12,989 nucleotides of DNA from Clostridia bacterium (lineage in GTDB: Bacteria; Bacillota; Clostridia; Oscillospirales; Acutalibacteraceae), in contig JAGBSR010000255.1 in the NCBI GenBank assembly GCA_017631745.1, positions 1 through 12,989 of the forward strand, in the 5' to 3' direction. Below are positions 6,418 to 12,428 of the stretch, one piece after another (position 1 is the stretch's first letter; each line of letters begins with the position of its first letter). Below the pieces are notes generated by a model. The model was not told where the DNA came from and made no database searches. It was given only the letters and a program-made list of their open reading frames with translations. A program made the translations under genes and the position numbers.

Positions 6418-6450
6418 AAAAAAAACAGCCCATAAGGACTGCCTTTTTTT
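6418..6450 (-). terminator. Probable bidirectional terminator after typA
   Basis: A small stem, CAGCC (6426-6430) with GGACTG (6436-6441, one bulged A), lies between eight A (6418-6425) and seven T (6444-6450). The minus-strand RNA ends in a U-run. The stem is weak, but the position between convergent genes fits. Confidence 0.5.
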
Positions 6451-6460
6451 CTTTATCTTG

Positions 6461-6505
6461 CCCTCACCGGGCAGGCGTTCTTTTTTCTGTCGCGGAAAAA
6501 GAACC
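6461..6505 (-). repeat. Hairpin repeat family 2, copy 3
   Basis: On the minus strand it reads GTTCTTTTT, a 10-nt loop, then AAAAAGAAC (arms 6504-6496 and 6485-6477), and continues GCCTGCCCGGTGAGGGC. The tail matches the GTCTGTCCGGCGAGGGC of copy 1. It starts 19 bases after the typA stop codon. Confidence 0.55.
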
Positions 6506-6523
6506 AAAAACGCGCTGATATTT

Positions 6524-8341
6524 TTACTTCTTGAACTGCTTCTTCATTCTCATTTCCTTAGACAGAATTGTCTTTCTGAGTCTGAGGGAGGTGGGTGTTA
6601 CCTCTAAAAGCTCGTCATCCTTGATAAACTCCATACACTGCTCAAGTGAAAGGTTGGTGGGGGGTACGAGTCTGAGAGCATCATCAGAGCCTGATGCTCG
6701 GGTGTTGGTAAGATGCTTCTGCTTGCAGACATTGCAAACCACATCCTCTGACTTGGCACATTCGCCGACAATCATACCCTCATATACGGGTACGCCTGCG
6801 CCGATGAAGAGACGGCCTCTGTCTTGAGTGTTAAACAGACCGTATGCTGAGCTTTCGCCTGTCTCGTGTACTACGATAGATCCGCGCTCTCTGGTGATGA
6901 TATCACCCTTATAAGGCTCATAGCCTGCGAAAAGCTGATTCATAATACCGTTGCCGTTGGTGTCGGTCATAAACTCGCTTCTGTAGCCGATAAGACCTCT
7001 TGCGGGTACCTTGAACTCAAGGTGTGTTGATCCACCGTCGCGTGTACCCATATTTTCAAGCTCGCCCTTTCTTGAGCAGACTTTCTCGATAACTGAGCCT
7101 GCATACTGGTCGGGCACTTCAACAATAAGAAGCTCCATAGGTTCCATTGTTACGCCGTTTTCTTCCTTGAGAATAACCTTGGGGCGTGAAACCTGGAATT
7201 CATAGCCCTGACGGCGCATTGTTTCGATGAGGATTGAAAGATGAAGCTCACCGCGACCGCTGACCTTGAAGGCGTCGGTGGTGTCAGTTTCTTCAACGCG
7301 CATTGATACGTTGGTTTCAACCTCTTTGAAAAGGCGCTCACGGATATTTCTCGAAGTGACAAACTTACCTTCCTTGCCTGCAAAGGGGCTGTTGTTGACG
7401 ATGAAGTTCATTGAAATTGTGGGCTCGTCTATTTTTATGAAGGGAAGGGGCTCTACATTTTCGGGGTCACAAGCTGTGTCGCCGATGTTGAGCTCAGCAA
7501 TACCTGATACGCAAATAAGATCGCCGAGCTCAGCAGTAGCAACCTCGACTCTCTTAAGACCTTCGAACTGATAAAGCTTGCTTATTCTTACATTTTTTCT
7601 GTCACCGCTGTTGTTGCAGAGAACAACCTGCTGGCCCTGCTTTACAGAGCCTCTTTCAACTCTGCCGATGCCGATTCTGCCGATGTAATCATCATAGTCG
7701 AGTGATGAGAAGAGAATCTGTGTGGGGCCATTAAGCTCGCCTGAGGGAGCATCAATATTTTCAAGGATAGCATCAAGAAGAGGACGCATATCACCCTCAC
7801 GGGCACTGTCGTCAAGAGAAGCATAGCCGTCACGGCCGCTTGCATAAACTACGGGGAATTCCAACTGGTCTTCGTCAGCACCGAGTTCAATGAAGAGGTC
7901 AAGTACCTCGTCGATAACCTCAACAGGTCTTGCACCGGGTCTGTCGATTTTATTTACAACAACTACAACCTTTTTCTTGAGACCGAGAGCCTTTTTGAGT
8001 ACGAATCTGGTCTGAGGCATACAGCCCTCGAAAGCATCAACAAGAAGAAGTACACCGTCAAACATAAGAAGAATTCGTTCAACCTCACCGCCAAAGTCAG
8101 CGTGTCCCGGAGTATCAACGATGTTGATTTTTGTATCTTTATAGTGAATAGCGGTGTTTTTGGAGAGAATTGTGATGCCTCTTTCGCGCTCAAGGTCACC
8201 TGAGTCCATTACACGGTCTGCAACCTGTTCGTTGGTTCTGAAGGTGCCGCTTTGCTTGAGAAGCTCGTCAACGAGGGTGGTTTTACCATGGTCAACGTGG
8301 GCAATGATTGCAACATTTCTTACTTCGTTTCTGATGTCCAT
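6524..8341 (-). CDS. typA: Translational GTPase TypA/BipA
   Basis: A 605-residue ribosome-associated GTPase of the EF-G/LepA group, involved in ribosome assembly and stress or cold adaptation. The G domain shows G1 AHVDHGKTT (residues 14-22), switch I ERGITI (53-58), G3 DTPGH (76-80) and G4 NKID (130-133). Beta-barrel domain II follows, then the EF-G III- and V-like domains (SGRGELHLSILIETMRR, GSVIEKVCSRKGELENM) and the BipA-specific C-terminal domain ending in a basic tail (RMKKQFKK). The length is normal for the family (about 605-615). AGGTG lies about 7 nt before the ATG, and a consensus-like promoter is at 8379-8407. Single-gene unit; the terminator region is 6418-6450. Confidence 0.97.
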   Translation of the reverse strand: MDIRNEVRNVAIIAHVDHGKTTLVDELLKQSGTFRTNEQVADRVMDSGDLERERGITILSKNTAIHYKDTKINIVDTPGHADFGGEVERILLMFDGVLLLVDAFEGCMPQTRFVLKKALGLKKKVVVVVNKIDRPGARPVEVIDEVLDLFIELGADEDQLEFPVVYASGRDGYASLDDSAREGDMRPLLDAILENIDAPSGELNGPTQILFSSLDYDDYIGRIGIGRVERGSVKQGQQVVLCNNSGDRKNVRISKLYQFEGLKRVEVATAELGDLICVSGIAELNIGDTACDPENVEPLPFIKIDEPTISMNFIVNNSPFAGKEGKFVTSRNIRERLFKEVETNVSMRVEETDTTDAFKVSGRGELHLSILIETMRRQGYEFQVSRPKVILKEENGVTMEPMELLIVEVPDQYAGSVIEKVCSRKGELENMGTRDGGSTHLEFKVPARGLIGYRSEFMTDTNGNGIMNQLFAGYEPYKGDIITRERGSIVVHETGESSAYGLFNTQDRGRLFIGAGVPVYEGMIVGECAKSEDVVCNVCKQKHLTNTRASGSDDALRLVPPTNLSLEQCMEFIKDDELLEVTPTSLRLRKTILSKEMRMKKQFKK

Positions 8342-8378
8342 TATTTCACCTGATTTTCAAATTTATTTCAACCTTACT

Positions 8379-8407
8379 ATTCTATCACGGAATGAAAAAA
8401 TGTGCAA
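8379..8407 (-). promoter_or_regulatory. Sigma-A promoter of typA
   Basis: On the minus strand TTGCAC (8407-8402), exactly 17 bp, TAGAAT (8384-8379), about 38 bp before the start codon. A further TTGACA (8456-8451) upstream has no matching -10. Confidence 0.65.
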
Positions 8408-8535
8408 GAGATTTTTAGTTAGAAGTGAACAACAATGATAGACGAAGTTTTGTCAAACCTATACAAAATTTAGTGAGGTGCGAGGTGAGATCCTGCGAAA
8501 AAACAGGTTAGTCCGGCTACAGAAATTATAGGTGG

Positions 8536-8627
8536 TGCAAGCGGTTGGTGGCTCCATTAAATCACCCTCAGGGAGATTTACGGCTACGCTGTAGCCGAGG
8601 CGAACGCAGTTCGCCTATGGAGCCGCC
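8536..8627 (+). repeat. Four-way-junction repeat, copy C (recoded arms)
   Basis: The TGCAAGCGG box (8536-8544) is followed 5 nt later by GGCTCC. The outer stem GGTGGCTCCAT (8547-8557) pairs with ATGGAGCCGCC (8617-8627), with one G-T pair; the GT to AT change against copies A and B is paired (ACGG to ATGG). Inside are three abutting hairpins: 8558-8567 with 8571-8580 (10 bp with one A-A mismatch, loop TCA), 8581-8587 with 8591-8597 (7 bp, GCT), and 8598-8605 with 8609-8616 (8 bp, GCA). The arm sequences differ from A and B, yet the plan is the same. It lies between the typA promoter and the terminator of the sigma/anti-sigma operon. The frame running through it has no ribosome binding site. 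Confidence 0.85.
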
Positions 8628-8644
8628 GCGCCCGCCTGTAAGAC

Positions 8645-8676
8645 AAAGCAAACCCCCGACAGCTTATGTCGGGGGT
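8645..8676 (-). terminator. Rho-independent terminator of the sigma/anti-sigma operon
   Basis: ACCCCCGAC (8652-8660) pairs with GTCGGGGGT (8668-8676) around a 7-nt loop. On the minus strand the stem is followed by TTTGCTTTG. It starts 9 bases after the stop codon at 8685. Confidence 0.85.
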
Positions 8677-8684
8677 AGAGTGTG

Positions 8685-9914
8685 TTATTGCATTTTTGTG
8701 CCGCACCACCAGGTTGTAGTTATGTCAATTTCGGCACTTGTAAGCTCAGGCACAGTAGTGGTCACTTCTGCTGCAACTGACGGCTCAGCGGAGAGTGCGC
8801 TTGTTGTGATGGTCTGAGTAGCGTATTCATCGGTGGTTGTGACGGTGTCTGATGTATAAGGTTCAGTGGTGTTTTCGGTCACAGTTGTAAGCTCATTTAT
8901 TTGTTCGAAAGTAATGTTGTAGCTGTTTTTGAGGAAGCTTGCAACTGCTTCTGTGCCTACATTGAAGGTGAATTCATAGCCTATAAGGTTGGTGGTTATA
9001 AATCCGTTTTCCCATATGCGTAAAACTTTATTTTCTCTGCCGAGCTCACGGCAGTAAACAGATGCGATTACGCAGCTTCCTACTGCTTCTGCATCGGCAT
9101 CTGTAATATTAGAAGCACTTGTGTCGGATAAGAGATATGTTCTTATATCTTTGGCGTTTTCGTTGTTGACAGGGAAATTGTTGCCCGGATATAGTCTGAT
9201 TCCGCCGTAGGTTACGGTGTTGTCATAGTCAATTGCATCGAGAAATTCGCCGAGTGTTGCAGGAATATAGGAGCTGCAGACATATGTGTAGATTCTGTCG
9301 TCTTCAGGGAATCTTACACCTAAAGCTAGGTCTTCGCTGAGTCCTTCCAGAGCGAAAATATCAACAAGAGCCGTATGAACCGTTCCGTCGGGCTCACGGC
9401 CTTCGATCTGCACATCTGTAACAAGCAGAGTTCCTTGCCTGAGAGTGGCTATCTCTTCAGAAGGACCGAAGGGATAAACATATTCCCTTGAGCCTACGGT
9501 TATATCTGATTCGTCTATTGCATTGAGGTTTTGAGAACTGTTTATGCCTAAGCTGCAGAATTTACCGGGCATAGATTTTCTGTTCCAATCTGTTTCGGTA
9601 GAAATTTCAGTTGTGGTAACATAAGGAGAAGTGCCTTGTGTCGGAGGTACGGTAGGCATAGTTGTCTGCACTTTTGTTGTACTGTTGATGTCTGTTTGCG
9701 AGCCGGAAAGGGAGTCTTGAAAATCCAGAAACTCTTTGACCTGATTTTTCAGCCAATTCCTTCTGACTATGGTAAAGCCTGCAACTGTTATGGCAACAAG
9801 GCAAACTATGGCTGTTGAAATCTGTGCTATGTTTTGTCTTTTTGTCCGCTTCTTTTCTTCGTATGCATCTCTGCGAGATAAAACACTCTTTGCTATTTCG
9901 TTATAGTTCTTCAT
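8685..9914 (-). CDS. Single-pass membrane protein, likely anti-sigma factor or sensor
   Basis: 409 residues from ATG 9914. This start has AGGAGG about 9 nt upstream and overlaps the end of the sigma gene by 14 bases; a start 16 codons earlier (9962) has no such site. The N-terminal 28 residues are charged and cytoplasmic (MKNYNEIAKSVLSRRDAYEE). One transmembrane helix follows at about 29-50 (a run ending ITVAGFTIV, then RR). The remaining ~360 residues are outside, beginning and ending with Ser/Thr-rich low-complexity linkers (about 75-110, and the last 50). A central region of about 240 residues has no fold I recognise. Position next to an ECF sigma gene plus this topology suggests a regulator that holds the sigma factor at the membrane. 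No zinc-binding HxxxCxxC motif is present, so the role is inferred from context. Confidence 0.7.
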   Translation of the reverse strand: MKNYNEIAKSVLSRRDAYEEKKRTKRQNIAQISTAIVCLVAITVAGFTIVRRNWLKNQVKEFLDFQDSLSGSQTDINSTTKVQTTMPTVPPTQGTSPYVTTTEISTETDWNRKSMPGKFCSLGINSSQNLNAIDESDITVGSREYVYPFGPSEEIATLRQGTLLVTDVQIEGREPDGTVHTALVDIFALEGLSEDLALGVRFPEDDRIYTYVCSSYIPATLGEFLDAIDYDNTVTYGGIRLYPGNNFPVNNENAKDIRTYLLSDTSASNITDADAEAVGSCVIASVYCRELGRENKVLRIWENGFITTNLIGYEFTFNVGTEAVASFLKNSYNITFEQINELTTVTENTTEPYTSDTVTTTDEYATQTITTSALSAEPSVAAEVTTTVPELTSAEIDITTTWWCGTKMQ

Positions 9915-10458
9915 ATTCAAAGCCCTCCTTTTCAAGCTCTGATTTAAGCGTGCCTTTTGCACGGTAAATAAGATTTTCTATTTGCCGTTTATTCTTTTTC
10001 ATTATCTTCGCGATTTCTTCGTTGGTGAAGCCCTCAAAATAAACAAGATACAATACTTGAAAATACTCAGCCTTAAGCTCACGCATTATGCGATGAAGAG
10101 TTATCTTCTGTTCTTTAATGAGATATTCTCTTTCCACATTGCTTTCTTCTATAATATAGTTGCTCAGGTCGTCTATGGGTGTATCTGAAATTTTGTTGTT
10201 TTTTCTGAGATAATCAAGAGCGACATTGCGCGCTATTGCATAAAGCCAGGTTTTGAATGAGCTTTTGCCCGAAAAACGGGGCTTTTTGGCCGCTAATTTA
10301 AAAAAGGTATCTTCCATTAAATCTTCAGCCGTGAAAATATTATCCACATATCCGTTTATGTACAGGGTAAGACCGTCTTTGTAATCGCGTATTATTTCTG
10401 TTATTCCTGTATCATCACCATCAAGGTAACGGCGGTAGCTACTTGCACCGGTATCCAT
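9901..10458 (-). CDS. ECF-type RNA polymerase sigma factor
   Basis: 185 residues, sigma-70 family, extracytoplasmic-function group, directing RNA polymerase to a stress or envelope regulon. Region 2 lies at about 25-88 (AEDLMEDTFFKLAAKKPRF, then SSFKTWLYAIARNVALDYLR, the core-binding and -10 recognition helices). Region 4 lies at about 124-178, with the helix-turn-helix FTNEEIAKIMKKNKRQIENLIYRAKGTLK binding the -35. AAGGAG stands 8 nt before ATG 10458. The 3' end overlaps the membrane partner gene by 14 bases, so their translation is likely coupled. The linker between regions 2 and 4 is acidic. Its own promoter is not clear; many such factors regulate themselves, but I see no convincing GAAC/CGTC pair here. 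Confidence 0.92.
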   Translation of the reverse strand: MDTGASSYRRYLDGDDTGITEIIRDYKDGLTLYINGYVDNIFTAEDLMEDTFFKLAAKKPRFSGKSSFKTWLYAIARNVALDYLRKNNKISDTPIDDLSNYIIEESNVEREYLIKEQKITLHRIMRELKAEYFQVLYLVYFEGFTNEEIAKIMKKNKRQIENLIYRAKGTLKSELEKEGFEYEEL

Positions 10459-10475
10459 TGATTTTTCTCCTTCCC

Positions 10476-10499
10476 GAAAGGCGTATTATTCTGCCTTTC
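10476..10499. promoter_or_regulatory. Hairpin immediately upstream of the sigma gene ribosome binding site
   Basis: GAAAGGC (10476-10482) and GCCTTTC (10493-10499) form a perfect 7-bp stem with a 10-nt loop, ending a few bases before the AAGGAG of the sigma gene. It could be an operator or an mRNA structure affecting translation. There is no U-tract. Confidence 0.4.
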
Positions 10500-10547
10500 A
10501 CTTATTAGACGAATTGATTTATGAAAACTCTCAGTAAATTTATTTAT

Positions 10548-10563
10548 TCAGTAGCATTACTGA
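10548..10563. promoter_or_regulatory. Short palindrome upstream of the sigma operon
   Basis: TCAGTA, GCAT, TACTGA: 6-bp arms about 90-105 bases before the sigma start codon, in the stretch where its promoter should be. It is short enough to occur by chance. Confidence 0.25.
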
Positions 10564-10597
10564 CCGTAATCCGCACTCTGACTCGGTGGGATGAGCA

Positions 10598-10626
10598 TAA
10601 AAAAAGACGCGAGGCTTGCCCGCGTC
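10598..10626 (-). terminator. Rho-independent terminator of the two-gene small-protein operon
   Basis: GACGCG (10606-10611) pairs with CGCGTC (10621-10626), extended by GG/CC around one bulged A. On the minus strand a run of T residues follows (10605-10599). It lies about 12 bases after the stop codon at 10638. Confidence 0.9.
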
Positions 10627-10637
10627 CCAATAAAATC

Positions 10638-10814
10638 TTATGCCTTGTTGCTGTGTGTGTCAATCAGCTTGTCGGTGTTGATGCCTTCGATAGTGTCGTA
10701 CTTGGGCACCATAGCGTAAATCGCAGAGGCAATTACAACACAAGTTGATATAATCTTCACTGCTTTAATGGCAATCTTAGCAGTCTTGATAGCTTTTTTT
10801 ACATCTTTCTTCAT
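10638..10814 (-). CDS. Small lysine-rich membrane peptide, unknown function
   Basis: 58 residues. The start is well supported: AAGGAG stands about 8-9 nt before ATG 10814, and a strong terminator follows the stop. Residues 1-20 are a lysine-rich amphipathic helix (MKKDVKKAIKTAKIAIKAVK). Residues about 20-36 are hydrophobic (IISTCVVIASAIYAMV). The last 20 or so are polar and acidic to neutral (PKYDTIEGINTDKL, ending SNKA). It would probably sit in the membrane with its tail outside. The gene begins 15 bases after the stop of the small gene at 10830, and its ribosome binding site starts within a few bases of that stop, so the two are surely co-translated. I recognise no family. A membrane-active or signalling peptide, or a small subunit, is possible; there is no evidence to choose. 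Confidence 0.8.
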   Translation of the reverse strand: MKKDVKKAIKTAKIAIKAVKIISTCVVIASAIYAMVPKYDTIEGINTDKLIDTHSNKA

Positions 10815-10829
10815 TTTAAATTCTCCTTA

Positions 10830-11015
10830 TCAATCTATAGTGATAGTATATCCGCACTCTTTGAAATATCTTATGAGAAAGCTTTTGTTGTTGCCCTTAG
10901 CCAGCCACAAGGTTGAAACCTTGCCGGTCTTGATGATATCATCGAGCAGCTCTTTATTGCGGTTGACCCAGGATTTATATTCGATGTCGGGCATAAAAAT
11001 CACATTGCCTGCCAT
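10830..11015 (-). CDS. Small soluble protein, unknown function
   Basis: 61 residues, starting MAGNVIFMPDIEYKSWVNRN and ending KECGYTITID. AGGAG lies about 8 nt before ATG 11015, and a consensus promoter is at 11059-11088. No signal peptide or membrane segment is seen. The hydrophobic pattern suggests strand-helix-strand-helix-strand (VIFMP; WVNRNKELLDDIIKTG; VSTLWLA; SFLIRYFKECG; YTITID). Aromatic and Lys residues are common and there is one Cys. It is the first gene of a two-gene unit with the membrane peptide at 10638-10814. I do not recognise the family. Soluble plus membrane-peptide pairs occur in toxin-antitoxin and peptide-immunity systems, but that parallel is only positional. Confidence 0.75.
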   Translation of the reverse strand: MAGNVIFMPDIEYKSWVNRNKELLDDIIKTGKVSTLWLAKGNNKSFLIRYFKECGYTITID

Positions 11016-11058
11016 TTCATCACTCCTAATGTTGGTGAGTTAATTATTGACCTCTTAC

Positions 11059-11088
11059 ATTATATTCTATTCACTATAGAAATATCAA
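11059..11088 (-). promoter_or_regulatory. Promoter of the small-protein operon, with an internal dyad
   Basis: On the minus strand TTGATA (11088-11083), 18 bp, TATAAT (11064-11059). The spacer contains a perfect inverted repeat, TTCTAT-TCACT-ATAGAA (11065-11081), which fills nearly all the space between -10 and -35. This is a position where a repressor, or a MerR-type activator, would act. Confidence 0.65.
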
Positions 11089-11102
11089 GAGAAAAATGAA
11101 AT

Positions 11103-11135
11103 AAAAAAGAAAAAACCGCAGTTATTACTGCAGTT
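11103..11135 (-). terminator. Rho-independent terminator of the 5S rRNA gene
   Basis: On the minus strand AACTGCAGT (11135-11127) pairs with ACTGCGGTT (11122-11114), one G-U pair, 4-nt loop, followed by a T-rich run. It starts 10 bases beyond the 5S 3' end. Confidence 0.9.
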
Positions 11136-11145
11136 CTTTTACTGT

Positions 11146-11261
<116 letters not shown>

Positions 11262-11304
11262 TTACGTTTGCGCTTATTACGCACTCGTCTTAATCAGTGA
11301 GGCT

Positions 11305-11333
11305 ATTATACACAAGCGAAAGAGGTTTGTCAA
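11305..11333 (-). promoter_or_regulatory. Perfect-consensus promoter of the orphan 5S gene
   Basis: On the minus strand TTGACA (11333-11328), exactly 17 bp, TATAAT (11310-11305): all 12 consensus bases match. Transcription would start near 11298, giving a leader of about 37 nt before the mature 5S end, as expected for a processed precursor. Confidence 0.92.
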
Positions 11334-11337
11334 TACC

Positions 11338-11373
11338 TTTTTTAAATTTTTTTCGATTTTTTTCAATTTTTTT
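11338..11373 (-). promoter_or_regulatory. Phased A-tracts / UP-like element upstream of the 5S promoter
   Basis: Four T-runs on the plus strand (A-runs on the minus strand) of 6-7 bases begin at 11338, 11347, 11357 and 11367, spaced 9-10 bp, and end 5 bp before the -35. In-phase A-tracts bend DNA, and A-rich DNA at -40 to -80 binds the RNA polymerase alpha subunits (UP element), both typical of strong rRNA promoters. Confidence 0.75.
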
Positions 11374-11489
11374 CTTGGTACGCTTTAGTCGGGCAGTTTT
11401 TGTGCAGTTTGTATGTGAATAGGTGAGAGATTTGGTTGATTTTATTTTGATTTTAGCAAAGTGCATAGAAAGTGACATTTATAGCAAGT
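11374..11489. other. Intergenic stretch without recognised content
   Basis: Between the A-tract block and the terminator of the XRE gene I see no gene, repeat or stable hairpin. The frame crossing it on the minus strand (start at 11478) lacks a ribosome binding site, and its Lys-rich composition comes from the A-tracts. Confidence 0.5.
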
Positions 11490-11517
11490 AAAAAATGCCT
11501 CCCGTATTAAGGAGGCA
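11490..11517 (-). terminator. Rho-independent terminator of the XRE regulator gene
   Basis: On the minus strand TGCCTCC (11517-11511) pairs with GGAGGCA (11502-11496), loop 8 nt, followed by six T (11495-11490). It starts 55 bases after the stop codon. Confidence 0.9.
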
Positions 11518-11572
11518 GGTAATATAATACTTAAAATAGATTTCATACCGATTTCACCTAACGGTGCTAATA

Positions 11573-12325
11573 TCAATCTGTAAAGATGTTGACTTCGCTT
11601 GTTATTGGTAAAGACGGGTCAGCAATGTTGGCTGCGCTTTCATCAGGCTCTACAGAAACAGGAACAGACATTGTCTCAGTATACGAATAGTCAATTCTGG
11701 TTGTCGGCAACAGAATTAACATTATAAATGCAAATACCAGAAACGCATAGATAACAGGAAAAATACAAACCAAGGCTGATTTTTTCTTCCAATGCTTATG
11801 TTCGTCAGAGGGAAGATTGCAGAGGTTGAGTGTGCTGATGAATTTATTGTAGGCAAGGTATGATATGAGAACGCCGAGACAAGCAGAAAATCCTGCGGAT
11901 ACTGTAACGCCCAATTCAAAGGGGACATATCCGTCAATGATGAAAATAATGATAATAAGGAAAGCAAGAACAAAAGCAGAACAGAAAACCGAAATAACAT
12001 TTGAAGTTTTGAGCTTATTATAAGCGTTTTTCAATCTTATCTTAGCATACTTTTCATACTCGTTTTCCTTAGTGAGTGGCTCGAAGCTGAAATTGTTTTC
12101 ATTATATATAGGGGTGATTTTTTCTCCTTTAAGTATCTCATCGCAAGTCACACCGAAAAACTCGGCGAGTATAGGAATCACACTTATATCAGGTGAATAT
12201 TTATCACATTCCCAATGACTCACAGTCTTGTCTGAAACATTAAGAAAGTCTGCCACTTCTTTTTGCGTCAATCCTTTTTCTTTTCTAAGCTCTGCGAGAA
12301 AATTGCCTATGGATTTGTTTGTCAT
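11573..12325 (-). CDS. XRE-family regulator with membrane domain
   Basis: 250 residues from ATG 12325, chosen because AAGGAG stands about 9 nt upstream; an in-frame start 21 codons earlier (12388) lies upstream of the likely -10 and has no ribosome binding site. Residues 7-62 are a Cro/C1-type helix-turn-helix (IGNFLAELRKEKGLTQKEVA, then FLNVSDKTVSHWECDKYSPD) ending with the common FFGVTCDEIL. A charged linker leads to three hydrophobic helices at about 109-131, 136-159 and 184-206. A Pro/Ser/Glu-rich tail of about 40 residues follows, probably extracytoplasmic given an odd helix number. Such membrane-tethered XRE proteins are common in Clostridia and probably sense envelope or extracellular conditions, but this one's target is unknown; the DNA-binding head may act on its own promoter. 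It forms a single-gene unit. Confidence 0.85.
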   Translation of the reverse strand: MTNKSIGNFLAELRKEKGLTQKEVADFLNVSDKTVSHWECDKYSPDISVIPILAEFFGVTCDEILKGEKITPIYNENNFSFEPLTKENEYEKYAKIRLKNAYNKLKTSNVISVFCSAFVLAFLIIIIFIIDGYVPFELGVTVSAGFSACLGVLISYLAYNKFISTLNLCNLPSDEHKHWKKKSALVCIFPVIYAFLVFAFIMLILLPTTRIDYSYTETMSVPVSVEPDESAANIADPSLPITSEVNIFTD

Positions 12326-12358
12326 AAAGGTCACTCCTTTTGATTTTGTTGTGACTTC

Positions 12359-12364
12359 ATTATA
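12359..12364 (-). promoter_or_regulatory. Likely -10 of the XRE regulator
   Basis: A perfect TATAAT on the minus strand, about 34 bp before the chosen start. The -35 is poor (TGGTGT or GGTGTT), as is common for regulated promoters. Confidence 0.4.
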
Positions 12365-12405
12365 TCGGCAGAGTACAGAGAACACCACTCAGCAAACCTT
12401 GAAAT

Positions 12406-12426
12406 CACTCTCGGTTTGCGAGAGTG
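12406..12426 (-). terminator. Probable terminator of the exonuclease III gene
   Basis: CACTCTCG (12406-12413) pairs perfectly with CGAGAGTG (12419-12426), loop 5 nt, starting 2 bases after the stop codon on the minus strand. The tail is ATTTC rather than a proper U-run, so termination may be partial. GCAAACC/GGTTTGC arms in the same stretch (12392-12398 and 12413-12419) offer an alternative pairing. Confidence 0.5.
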
Positions 12427-12428
12427 CC

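Noticed and set aside
6230..6607. Plus-strand 125-codon open frame
   Set aside because: It spans a terminator, junction copy B and the 3' end of typA, with no ribosome binding site and no recognisable protein.
8420..8530. A fourth copy of hairpin repeat family 2 before junction copy C
   Set aside because: AAGTTTTGTC...ACAAAATTTAGTG has a similar look but lacks the GGCGAGGGC tail and a long stem; the likeness is too weak to count.
8545..8817. Plus-strand 90-codon open frame
   Set aside because: It begins inside junction copy C, crosses a terminator and runs antisense into the membrane protein gene; no start signals.
9915..9962. Upstream start for the membrane partner of the sigma factor
   Set aside because: The later ATG at 9914 has an AGGAGG at proper spacing; the earlier one lies deep in the sigma gene with none.
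10500..10560. Autoregulatory ECF promoter (GAAC...CGTC) before the sigma gene
   Set aside because: A CGTC is present on the minus strand near 10510, but no GAAC-like -35 is at the right distance.
10521..10748. 75-codon plus-strand frame
   Set aside because: Antisense to the small membrane peptide and its terminator, without a ribosome binding site.
11290..11478. 62-codon minus-strand frame, Lys-rich
   Set aside because: No ribosome binding site. It covers the consensus 5S promoter and the A-tracts, which produce the lysines.
12326..12388. Upstream start for the XRE regulator
   Set aside because: It lies upstream of the likely TATAAT -10 and lacks a ribosome binding site; ATG 12325 has AAGGAG and begins just before the helix-turn-helix.
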